The notes under the pieces were generated by a model. That model ran no database searches. It saw only the letters and a list, made by a program, of their open reading frames with translations, and was not told where the DNA came from. A stretch of 7,627 nucleotides of DNA. It comes from an uncultured Blautia sp. Lineage in GTDB: Bacteria > Bacillota > Clostridia > Lachnospirales > Lachnospiraceae. This document shows, one piece after another, positions 1 to 6,356 of the stretch; positions within the stretch are counted from its first letter, which is position 1, and each line of letters opens with the position of its first letter. A program made the translations under genes and the position numbers. Location of the stretch: NCBI GenBank assembly GCA_934373235.1, contig CAKROW010000098.1, positions 1 through 7,627 of the forward strand, given 5' to 3'.

Positions 1-752
1 CCTTACAGCAGGTGATAAAAGAACGCAGCCAGGCTTCCATTCTGGAAAAAGATCTTCTGGTAAGCCTGCCTTTCCGCGCCCAGGAGCTTGATGAAATTCT
101 TTTTCAGGATATCCGGGCACAGGAGCGCGCAGGTGGAAATTTCGGAGAGATCCTTACCGTATCCATGCTTCAGGGAAATTTTTCTCCCGGCAAAATATTA
201 TGCGATCCTTCTGTGTATCTCAGATATAAACCGGAAAAATTCCGAATCCTCAAAAAGGCCTACGAGGCAGTGTGGAGTGACGTACAGTATTTTCCGGTTG
301 CAGCCAGAGAAAACTTTTTTGAAGATACTTTCGGTTCTTCACGAAACTATGGAGGAAATCGTATCCATGAGGGGACTGATATTTTTGGAAAAAAACAGAT
401 TTCCGGGTATTATCCGGTCATATCCATGACAGACGGGACTGTGGAAAAAACAGGCTGGCTTCCGTTGGGTGGATACCGCATAGGAATCCGTGCACCCCAT
501 GGCGGCTATTATTATTACGCCCATCTTTCCGGATATGAAAAAGAATTTGTTACCGGAGAAACACTTCGCGCAGGAGATATCCTTGGATATATGGGAAATA
601 CCGGATACGGAAAGGAGGGAACCACAGGAAAATTTCCGGTACATCTGCATCTGGGTATTTATATTCCGGTTTCGGATTCCGGTGATATCAGCGTGAATCC
701 CTATAGAATTTTACGTGCCTTTCATAAAAATATTATAAACTATGCACTTTAA
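1..752 (+). CDS. M23 family (LytM/lysostaphin-type) metallopeptidase, 5' end missing
   Basis: Predicted zinc endopeptidase that cuts peptide cross-links in peptidoglycan, acting outside the membrane. The reading frame is open to the left edge (first whole codon at 3), so the true start and any signal peptide or anchor lie outside the window. The GTG at 12 has no ribosome site and is not a convincing start. Numbering from that GTG, the C-terminal half carries the M23 hallmarks: H119-x3-D123 (in IHEGTD), H171 (YYYYAHLSGY) and the HxH pair H211/H213 (VHLHLGIY). These supply the zinc ligands and catalytic histidine. The G-rich strand GDILGYMGNTGYG (about 188-200) is also typical. About 110 residues before the domain match nothing I recognise. 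The stop is TAA at 750-752, and its last bases lie within or beside an inverted-repeat arm. Family assignment is firm; the substrate bond is unknown. Confidence 0.9.
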   Translation, partial: LQQVIKERSQASILEKDLLVSLPFRAQELDEILFQDIRAQERAGGNFGEILTVSMLQGNFSPGKILCDPSVYLRYKPEKFRILKKAYEAVWSDVQYFPVAARENFFEDTFGSSRNYGGNRIHEGTDIFGKKQISGYYPVISMTDGTVEKTGWLPLGGYRIGIRAPHGGYYYYAHLSGYEKEFVTGETLRAGDILGYMGNTGYGKEGTTGKFPVHLHLGIYIPVSDSGDISVNPYRILRAFHKNIINYAL

Positions 753-825
753 TACAGCAATTTCTCATCACATATGTTATAATAATAAAGTATGTTGCCA
801 TAAAGTGCAGGTTGAAATTGCTGTA
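743..825. repeat. Two interleaved perfect inverted repeats (A-B-A'-B') around a promoter
   Basis: Arm A is TGCACTTTA at 743-751 and its exact reverse complement TAAAGTGCA lies at 801-809. Arm B is TACAGCAATTTC at 753-764 and its exact reverse complement GAAATTGCTGTA lies at 814-825. The order A, B, A', B' is not a simple palindrome (A B B' A'). In a read-through transcript it would give pseudoknot-type pairing or two competing stems. At the DNA level it places matching sites on both sides of the -10 element at 778-783. Arm B' also overlaps an 8-bp palindrome CTGTACAG (821-828). There is no U-run after either stem, so this is not a standard terminator. The repeats are read directly from the sequence; the function is inferred. 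Confidence 0.8.
775..783 (+). promoter_or_regulatory. Extended -10 promoter for the alarmone synthetase operon
   Basis: TGTTATAAT contains a perfect TATAAT (778-783) preceded by the TGn extension (775-777). No TTGACA-like -35 is visible at 16-18 bp spacing, as is common for extended -10 promoters. Transcription would start at about 789-790 and give a leader of roughly 70 nt that contains arms A' and B' of the inverted repeats. It is the only good promoter seen upstream of the six-gene cluster. Confidence 0.6.
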
Positions 826-845
826 CAGGTGACTAGAGTTGAAGC

Positions 846-851
846 AAGGAG
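846..851 (+). promoter_or_regulatory. Ribosome binding site fixing the alarmone synthetase start
   Basis: AAGGAG ends 8 bases before the ATG at 860. An in-frame TTG at 839 lies upstream of this site and has no ribosome site of its own. The ATG at 860 is therefore the supported start, giving 270 rather than 277 residues. Confidence 0.8.
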
Positions 852-859
852 CGAGAAAA

Positions 860-1672
860 ATGGAAATACAGTTATGGCGGACAATTCTTTGCCCCTATGA
901 GCTGGCGGTCCGGGAACTGATCGTAAAGTTTGAACATATGATAGAAGAATACAGGGAAAATGACCGTTATTCACCTATTGAACAGGTAAGCGGACGCGTT
1001 AAGAGCGTTTCCAGTATTCTGGAGAAGATGCAGCGCAAACACATCCCTATTGAACATATGGAGGCTGAGGTGGAAGACCTGGCCGGTGTCCGGATCATCT
1101 GTCAGTTTGAAGAAGATATTGATACTGTTGCGGCTATTATCCGCAAAAGAACAGATATGGAAGTAAAAAGTGAGAAGAATTATCTCACCCATATCAAGCA
1201 GAGCGGGTACAGAAGCTATCACATGATCCTTTATTATACAGTAGAAACCATTAACGGACCCAAAAAACTTCAGGTAGAGATCCAGATACGTACTATGGCA
1301 ATGAATTTCTGGGCCACTATCGAACATTCCCTTCAGTATAAATATAAGGGTGATATGCCGCCTCACGTTGCAGAGAGGCTCAGCAAGGCATCCGATGCCA
1401 TCATTTCCCTGGATCATGAAATGAGTTCCGTGCGGAATGAAATCATGGATGCTCAGAACTCTTCCCAGATCCAGTCCAATCTTGTAAAGGATATCCTTAA
1501 CAATATTGAAAATCTGTACCGGGTTTCCAGTGAGAGAGAAGTCAGCAAGATCCAGGATGAATTCCTACGGGTATTTAAAACCAAGGATCTAAGGCAACTG
1601 GAACGGTTCCACAGGGAACTGGATATTATCGCGGAAGGCTACCGCGCTCAGGCTGTTCACCACAGCTTTTAA
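860..1672 (+). CDS. Small alarmone synthetase, GTP pyrophosphokinase (RelQ/RelP-like)
   Basis: Cytosolic enzyme that transfers pyrophosphate from ATP to GTP or GDP to make (p)ppGpp, the stringent-response messenger. The 270-residue protein has only a synthetase domain: there is no N-terminal HD hydrolase and no TGS or ACT region, so it cannot degrade the alarmone. Visible synthetase motifs are D73-LAGVRI (metal-binding aspartate), SGYRSYH at 115-121 (substrate loop) and VEIQIRTMAMNFWATIEH at 139-156, with E140 the likely second catalytic acidic residue. After the IEH motif about 114 residues remain, about 50-60 more than in the roughly 210-residue Bacillus enzymes; the tail is charged and predicted helical. 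It is the first gene of the cluster, 26 bp before the radical SAM gene. Family assignment is strong; RelQ versus RelP subclass is not decided. Confidence 0.92.
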   Translation: MEIQLWRTILCPYELAVRELIVKFEHMIEEYRENDRYSPIEQVSGRVKSVSSILEKMQRKHIPIEHMEAEVEDLAGVRIICQFEEDIDTVAAIIRKRTDMEVKSEKNYLTHIKQSGYRSYHMILYYTVETINGPKKLQVEIQIRTMAMNFWATIEHSLQYKYKGDMPPHVAERLSKASDAIISLDHEMSSVRNEIMDAQNSSQIQSNLVKDILNNIENLYRVSSEREVSKIQDEFLRVFKTKDLRQLERFHRELDIIAEGYRAQAVHHSF

Positions 1673-1698
1673 ATAATATTACATACGAGGAAGTATAA

Positions 1699-3582
1699 AT
1701 GCAGGATTTTTTACCGGTTACAGAAAAAGATATGAAAGAGCGTGGCTGGGATAAGGTTGATTTTGTTTATGTGACAGGAGATGCCTATGTAGATCATCCC
1801 TCTTTCGGGTCAGCCATTATCGGAAGGCTTCTGGAGAGCAGAGGCTACCGTGTAGGCATGATTCCCCAGCCGGACTGGCGTAAAAAAGAAAGTATCCAGG
1901 TGTTCGGGGAGCCGCGCCTGGGTTTTCTTGTTACTGCCGGAAATATGGATTCCATGGTGAACCATTACACTGTATCAAAGAAGCATCGAAGTACGGATGC
2001 CTATTCTCCAGGCGGCAAAATGGGGCTGCGTCCTGACCGCGCAGCTATTGTATACAGCAATCTGATCCGTCAGAGCTATAAGCATATCCCCATCATTTTG
2101 GGAGGGATTGAAGCCAGCCTGCGGCGTATGGCGCATTACGATTACTGGGACAACAAAGTAAAACACAGTGTTCTTATTGATTCAGGAGCCGATATCATTT
2201 CCTATGGAATGGGCGAACACTCTATTATTGAGATCGCAGAAGCGCTTCAGAGTGGTATTCCGGTGGAAGAGATCACCTATATAGCCGGAACTGTCTTTAA
2301 GACCAAAGATATTTCCAGAGTTTATGAACCTGTGATCCTTCCTTCCTTTGAGGAAGTAGAGAAAGACAAGCTTATCTATGCCAGGAGTTTTGCCATCCAG
2401 TACAAAAATACCGATCCTTTTACAGCACAGGCACTTGCCGAGTCCTACGGAAACAGAGGCTATGTGATCCAGAATCCCCCGGCTATGCCTCTGACCCAGA
2501 CAGAGATGGACGATGTATATGATCTTCCCTATACAGGTCAGTATCATCCAATGTACAGGCAGGCAGGCGGTATTCCGGCACTGAATGAGATCAAATTCAG
2601 TCTCACCAGCAACCGTGGCTGCTTTGGAGGCTGTAATTTCTGTGCACTTACCTTTCATCAGGGAAGGATCCTTCAGACACGGAGCCATGAATCCATTCTG
2701 AAAGAAGCCAGAAAAATGACGGAAGATCCAGATTTTAAAGGATATATTCACGATGTAGGAGGACCTACCGCAGAGTTTCGACACACCTCCTGCAAAAAAC
2801 AGCTTACCAAAGGCGTGTGCAGGGAGAAACAGTGCCTTTTCCCCACACCCTGCAAAAATCTTACCGTAGATCACAAAGACTATCTGGAGCTTCTGAAAAG
2901 TGTACGAAGTCTTCCAAAAGTCAAGAAAGTTTTTGTCCGTTCCGGTATCCGGTTTGATTATCTGATGGCAGATCCGGACAAGACGTTTCTCAATGAGCTG
3001 GTGAAACATCATGTCAGCGGTCAGCTTCGCGTGGCACCGGAACATGTTTCCGATGAAGTTCTGAAATTCATGGGAAAACCGTCCCATTCCGTATACGAAA
3101 GCTTCCTCAGGGAATATGAAAAAGCAAACGCCCGCACAGGCAAACAGCAGTATGCAGTTCCTTATTTTATGTCTTCCCATCCGGGATGTACCATAAAAGA
3201 AGCAGTCAGACTTGCGGAATATGTCCGTGATCTTGGATTTACGCCGGAACAGGTACAGGATTTTTATCCCACACCTTCTACCTTATCCACCTGTATGTAT
3301 TACACAGGGATACATCCCCTTACAGGTGAGAAGGTCTATATTCCCAGAAATCCTCACGAAAAGGCTATCCAGCGTGCTCTGATGCAGTACAAACGCCCTG
3401 AGAGCAGGGAACTGGTTCTTGAAGGACTGAAGATGGCCGGCAGAATGGATCTGGTAGGTTTTGGGCCGGAATGTCTGATCAGACCAAGAGAGATCCGCGG
3501 AAAGAACACACAGAAAAGAAATACAAAGTTAAGGAGTTCATCTCATGAACAAAACAAAAAAAAGAAAAATAAAAAAAGGTGA
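1699..3582 (+). CDS. ygiQ: YgiQ family radical SAM protein
   Basis: Member of the YgiQ (UPF0313) family, radical SAM enzymes of unknown reaction. The 627-residue protein starts at an ATG 5 bases after GAGGAAG (1687-1693). The N-terminal region contains the family signature GDAYVDHPSFG (about 27-37), belonging to the B12-binding-like domain, and ILGGIEASLRR (about 134-144). The radical SAM cluster motif is C308-x3-C312-x2-C315 in RGCFGGCNFCAL. A second cysteine set follows at C365, C374, C379 and C385; I recall the same arrangement in E. coli YgiQ, so it is probably a family trait that binds another metal or cluster. The last 15 or so residues are lysine-rich and are encoded where this gene overlaps the next by 38 bp, so they may be a by-product of the overlap. 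Family is certain; the substrate is unknown. Confidence 0.95.
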   Translation: MQDFLPVTEKDMKERGWDKVDFVYVTGDAYVDHPSFGSAIIGRLLESRGYRVGMIPQPDWRKKESIQVFGEPRLGFLVTAGNMDSMVNHYTVSKKHRSTDAYSPGGKMGLRPDRAAIVYSNLIRQSYKHIPIILGGIEASLRRMAHYDYWDNKVKHSVLIDSGADIISYGMGEHSIIEIAEALQSGIPVEEITYIAGTVFKTKDISRVYEPVILPSFEEVEKDKLIYARSFAIQYKNTDPFTAQALAESYGNRGYVIQNPPAMPLTQTEMDDVYDLPYTGQYHPMYRQAGGIPALNEIKFSLTSNRGCFGGCNFCALTFHQGRILQTRSHESILKEARKMTEDPDFKGYIHDVGGPTAEFRHTSCKKQLTKGVCREKQCLFPTPCKNLTVDHKDYLELLKSVRSLPKVKKVFVRSGIRFDYLMADPDKTFLNELVKHHVSGQLRVAPEHVSDEVLKFMGKPSHSVYESFLREYEKANARTGKQQYAVPYFMSSHPGCTIKEAVRLAEYVRDLGFTPEQVQDFYPTPSTLSTCMYYTGIHPLTGEKVYIPRNPHEKAIQRALMQYKRPESRELVLEGLKMAGRMDLVGFGPECLIRPREIRGKNTQKRNTKLRSSSHEQNKKKKNKKR

Positions 3583-4165
3583 TTTCGGCTATTTTAACAG
3601 CGAAAAGAAACGCCGTCTTATTATAACAGCCGGATTGTTTGCCATTCCGCTGGCTGTTTTTTTCGGTGCACTTCTGTATTATAAGACCAGAATGACGGTA
3701 TGGACTGTGCTGGCTGTGGTAGGATGTCTCCCGGGATGCAGGTCCATGGTGGGACTTATTATGATCCTTATGCGCAAACCTATGGATGAAGCCCTTTACC
3801 AGGAGATCCGGGCACATGCAGGCGATCTTACCATGTCCTACGAGATGTATATGACTTTCTATGACAAAACCGGTTACATCGATGCCGCGGCAATCTGCGG
3901 AAATACAGTGGCATGCTTTACCAGTGATCCAAAAGCAGATACAGCCTATCTGGCAGAAAATGCCCAGAAGATCATACGCAAGAACGGCTACAAGGCAGAT
4001 GTAAAGATCTTAAAAGAGCTGAAACCTTTTCTTGAAAGGCTGGATTCCATGAATGTACATATGGATTCCTTAAGAAGTGGTATTAAATTTACGCCGGATG
4101 AACGTTATCCTGACCTTTCCAGAGAGGAACTGATCAAGCATACACTTCTGGCGATCTGTCTGTAG
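3545..4165 (+). CDS. Unrecognised two-helix membrane protein with cytosolic C-terminal domain
   Basis: I do not recognise this 206-residue protein. The start ATG lies inside ygiQ and is preceded by AAGGAG at 3531-3536. Residues 1-24 are strongly basic (many Lys and Arg). Two hydrophobic segments follow at about 25-46 and 51-75, separated by only a few residues (YKTRM), giving a tight hairpin with both ends probably in the cytosol by the positive-inside rule. The remaining 130 residues are soluble, of mixed helix and strand character, with a charged stretch KADVKILKELKPFLERLD near 150-167. Two cysteines lie in the second segment (C61, C65). It sits between ygiQ (38-bp overlap) and the pseudouridine synthase gene (11-bp gap), so it is cotranscribed with both. 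No enzymatic motif is visible, and the function is left open. Confidence 0.85.
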   Translation: MNKTKKRKIKKGDFGYFNSEKKRRLIITAGLFAIPLAVFFGALLYYKTRMTVWTVLAVVGCLPGCRSMVGLIMILMRKPMDEALYQEIRAHAGDLTMSYEMYMTFYDKTGYIDAAAICGNTVACFTSDPKADTAYLAENAQKIIRKNGYKADVKILKELKPFLERLDSMNVHMDSLRSGIKFTPDERYPDLSREELIKHTLLAICL

Positions 4166-4176
4166 GAGCATATATT

Positions 4177-5142
4177 ATGAAAGAATTTGTCATCAACGAA
4201 AACGAGGCAGGACAACGTTTTGACAAGTACCTTGCCAAGCTTTTGCGTGAAGCACCCAAAAGCTTCTTTTATAAAATGATGCGGAAAAAGAACATCACCC
4301 TCAATGGCAAAAAGGCAACCGGAAATGAGAAGCTTGCCTGCGGGGACAGTGTGAAACTTTTTTTAAGCGACGACACCTTTGAGAAATTTCATGGTACAGA
4401 AGAAGCTCCCAGAGCGTATACAGCTCTCGATATCATTTATGAGGACAGCGATATCCTTCTTATAAACAAACCATCCGGTATGCTTTCTCAACCAGCCGGA
4501 GATAATACCCCCAGCCTGGTGGAGTATCTCACAGGATATCTTCTTGAAAAGGGGGCTGTGACAGAAGAACTCCTGCATACATTCCATCCGGGAGTGTGCA
4601 ACCGTCTTGACCGTAACACCAGCGGTCTGGTGGCAGCCGGCAAAAGTCTTTCAGGGCTTCAGGAGATGTCCGCACTTTTTAAAACAAGAAATCTTCATAA
4701 ATTTTATCTCTGTATGGTGCAGGGAGTAATCCAAGCTCCTGCACACATCCGAGGATATCTGTACAAAAATACCAGTACCAACAAAGTAACAATATACAAA
4801 GATAAGAAAGAAGAGGCACTTCCCATAGAGACGAAGTACCGTCCTCTTGGAGATAACGGAACCTGTACACTTCTTGAGGTTGAGCTGATCACCGGGCGGA
4901 CCCATCAGATCCGTGCCCATCTGGCATCTGTGGGCCATCCAATTCTTGGAGATCCCAAATATGGCACAAAAGCTTACCGGAAGGGACAGCTTCTTCATTC
5001 TTTCCGGATGGAATTTCCCCGGGGAGAAGGGGCACTGAAGGGCTTATCCGGCAGAAGTTTTTCTGCACCGGTACCGGAATTCTTTCTTAAAAAATTAAAA
5101 GAGGAGCATTTAGAGGAGAGTTATTATGAAAATCTGGAATGA
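4177..5142 (+). CDS. RluA family RNA pseudouridine synthase with S4 domain
   Basis: Cytosolic enzyme that converts specific uridines to pseudouridine, probably in 23S rRNA by analogy with RluC and RluD. The 321-residue protein begins with an S4 RNA-binding domain (about 1-65, including QRFDKYLAKLL and a K/R-rich helix). The catalytic domain follows: INKPSGMLSQPAG (96-108), the active-site segment NRLDRNTSGLV with catalytic Asp145, and ELITGRTHQIRAHLASVGHPILGDPKYG (236-263). The residue three before the catalytic Asp is Asn142, where RluC and RluD of E. coli have His. The ribosome site TAGGAG (4163-4168) includes the stop codon of the previous gene, suggesting translational coupling. The 3' end overlaps lepB by 17 bp. 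Family is firm; the exact target uridines cannot be read from sequence. Confidence 0.93.
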   Translation: MKEFVINENEAGQRFDKYLAKLLREAPKSFFYKMMRKKNITLNGKKATGNEKLACGDSVKLFLSDDTFEKFHGTEEAPRAYTALDIIYEDSDILLINKPSGMLSQPAGDNTPSLVEYLTGYLLEKGAVTEELLHTFHPGVCNRLDRNTSGLVAAGKSLSGLQEMSALFKTRNLHKFYLCMVQGVIQAPAHIRGYLYKNTSTNKVTIYKDKKEEALPIETKYRPLGDNGTCTLLEVELITGRTHQIRAHLASVGHPILGDPKYGTKAYRKGQLLHSFRMEFPRGEGALKGLSGRSFSAPVPEFFLKKLKEEHLEESYYENLE

Positions 5143-5683
5143 AATTTGGGATTATGTAAAAATGATCATTATTGTGGTAGCCGTAGTGCTGGTAGTCAAT
5201 AATGTGGTTCTCATCAACGCCAAGATTCCGTCAGAATCCATGGAAGAAACAATTATGACCGGTGACCGTATCTTCGGTTTCCGCCTTGCATATGGCCTTA
5301 ATATGAATATTTTTGGAAATGAGATTTCCAAGAAATGGAAAGATCCACAGCGTTTTGATATTGTGATATTCAAGTATCCTGATGATGAGTCACAGCTTTT
5401 TATCAAAAGAGTCATCGGTCTCCCGGGAGACAAGGTAGAGATCAGAGACGGTAAAGTTTACATCAATGATTCCAAAACTCCTCTGGATGATTCCTTTGTT
5501 CCTGAAACTCCTCTCGGTAGTTACGGACCTTATGAAGTCCCGGAGGACTGTTACTTTATGATGGGTGACAACCGCAATAATTCCAAGGATTCCCGTTTCT
5601 GGGAAAACACCTATGTGCGTTTTGACCAGATCGTGGGGAAGGCGGAAATCCGATATTTCCCGTCTATCAAACTCCTGGGCTGA
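5126..5683 (+). CDS. lepB: Signal peptidase I
   Basis: Membrane-anchored serine protease that removes signal peptides from secreted preproteins on the outer face of the cytoplasmic membrane. The 185 residues have one N-terminal anchor (about 13-31, IIIVVAVVLVVNNVVLI), as in Gram-positive SipS-type enzymes. The catalytic Ser38 lies in IPSESME and the general-base Lys94 in FIKRVIGLPGD, giving the Ser/Lys dyad. The conserved box GDNRNNSKDSR is at 147-157. The start ATG follows AGAGGAGAG (5112-5119) and lies inside the end of the preceding gene. The length fits the short Gram-positive class. The next gene, recU, starts 6 bp after the stop, so the two are almost certainly cotranscribed. Function is firm; other signal peptidases may exist elsewhere in the genome. 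Confidence 0.95.
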   Translation: MKIWNEIWDYVKMIIIVVAVVLVVNNVVLINAKIPSESMEETIMTGDRIFGFRLAYGLNMNIFGNEISKKWKDPQRFDIVIFKYPDDESQLFIKRVIGLPGDKVEIRDGKVYINDSKTPLDDSFVPETPLGSYGPYEVPEDCYFMMGDNRNNSKDSRFWENTYVRFDQIVGKAEIRYFPSIKLLG

Positions 5684-5689
5684 TCTGCC

Positions 5690-6223
5690 ATGGCAACATG
5701 GAACAGCAGAGGTTTACGCGGTTCCACTCTTGAGGAACTGGTAAACCGTACCAATGAGCAGTACAGGGAGAAGGGACTGGCTTTGATCCAGAAAATCCCC
5801 ACTCCCATCACCCCTGTACGGATGGACAAGGAAAGCCATCATATCACCCTGGCTTATTTTGAGCAGAAGAGTACTGTGGATTATATTGGAGCTGTCCAGG
5901 GGATCCCGGTTTGCTTCGATGCCAAGGAATGTAGTGTATCCACCTTTCCCCTTGCCAATATCCATCCCCATCAGGTGGCTTTTATGGAGGAATTTGAACG
6001 GCAGAAGGGAATCGCTTTTTTTCTTATCTACTTCAGTGCAGATCAGAGATTCTATTATCTTCCACTGCGAAAGCTTCTTACATTCTGGAAGCGGATGGAG
6101 AAGGGTGGAAGAAAAAGTTTCCGCAGAGATGAGCTGGATGACAGTTTCTATCTGCCTTCCAGAAGCGGCTATCTTGTTCCCTATCTGGAAGGAATCCAGT
6201 ATGACCTCAAATTACGGGATTGA
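5690..6223 (+). CDS. recU: Holliday junction resolvase RecU
   Basis: Cytosolic endonuclease that cuts four-way DNA junctions during recombination, repair and chromosome segregation in Firmicutes, replacing RuvC. The 177-residue protein shows the RecU pattern in order: RGLRGSTLEELVNRTN (7-22), QKIPTPITPV (34-43), STVDYIGAVQG (61-71), CFDAKE (75-80) and STFPLANIHPHQ (84-95). The PD-(D/E)xK-type active site is D64, D77 and K79; the spacing matches B. subtilis D88, E101 and K103, with Asp in place of Glu. Compared with the 206-residue Bacillus protein it lacks about 25-30 N-terminal residues. No good ribosome site precedes the ATG, which lies 6 bp after the lepB stop, so translation probably depends on coupling. 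In Bacillus recU sits beside the class A penicillin-binding protein gene; here its neighbours are lepB and hisZ. Confidence 0.93.
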   Translation: MATWNSRGLRGSTLEELVNRTNEQYREKGLALIQKIPTPITPVRMDKESHHITLAYFEQKSTVDYIGAVQGIPVCFDAKECSVSTFPLANIHPHQVAFMEEFERQKGIAFFLIYFSADQRFYYLPLRKLLTFWKRMEKGGRKSFRRDELDDSFYLPSRSGYLVPYLEGIQYDLKLRD

Positions 6224-6248
6224 CTTTTGAAAAGGTTTCCTATATAAT
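6220..6248 (+). promoter_or_regulatory. Sigma-A promoter of the histidine operon
   Basis: TTGACT (6220-6225) and TATAAT (6243-6248) are separated by exactly 17 bp, close to the vegetative consensus. The -35 overlaps the recU stop codon (6221-6223). Transcription is expected to start near 6254-6256, leaving an untranslated leader of about 115 nt before hisZ. The promoter separates the histidine genes from the upstream cluster. Confidence 0.85.
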
Positions 6249-6263
6249 CTTATATAGTTTTTT
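6240..6263 (+). terminator. Possible weak intrinsic terminator overlapping the hisZ -10
   Basis: CTATATA (6240-6246) and TATATAG (6251-6257) form a perfect 7-bp stem with loop ATCT, followed at once by six T (6258-6263). This has the form of an intrinsic terminator for read-through from recU. The stem is almost all A-U and therefore weak, and the palindrome also contains the -10 hexamer, so an operator role or simple AT-richness of a promoter is equally possible. Confidence 0.3.
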
Positions 6264-6356
6264 GTAGTAGCATGGTAGCGAACTAAAGCAAGCTATAAGA
6301 GACGAAGCATACGTATCCGAAAATACCCGGGGTAACGGATGCTAGGAATCAATATG
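6255..6356 (+). promoter_or_regulatory. Structured hisZ leader, candidate cis-regulatory RNA of unknown class
   Basis: The leader between the promoter and the hisZ ribosome site has several self-complementary parts. The strongest hairpin is 6313-6319 with 6336-6342 (7 bp, one G-U), topped by TACC/GGTA (6324-6327 with 6331-6334). Competing pairings use the same 3' arm: TAGCAT (6268-6273) with ATGCTA (6339-6344), and AGCAT (6306-6310) with ATGCT (6339-6343). A second small hairpin is TAGC (6276-6279) with GCTA (6292-6295). With the 6268-6273/6339-6344 stem closed, the region can be drawn as a three-way junction. I see no T-box sequence, no histidine-rich leader peptide and no intrinsic terminator before hisZ. 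I cannot match it to a known riboswitch, so regulatory function is inference. Confidence 0.4.

Noticed and set aside
88..429. 113-codon + strand frame inside the M23 peptidase gene
   Set aside because: It is out of frame with the metallopeptidase, whose active-site motifs continue past it, and has no motif or ribosome site of its own.
743..825. Intrinsic terminator after the M23 peptidase gene
   Set aside because: The stems have loops of 49 nt, are interleaved and lack a T-run after the 3' arms.
839..859. TTG start for the alarmone synthetase
   Set aside because: The AAGGAG at 846-851 lies downstream of this codon and fits the ATG at 860.
2182..3180. 332-codon open frame on the minus strand
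   Set aside because: It lies wholly antisense to the radical SAM gene, has no recognisable domain and follows from that gene's codon bias.
6272..6286. Short leader peptide for histidine attenuation
   Set aside because: ATG 6272 gives only MVAN before a stop, with no histidine codons and no ribosome site.
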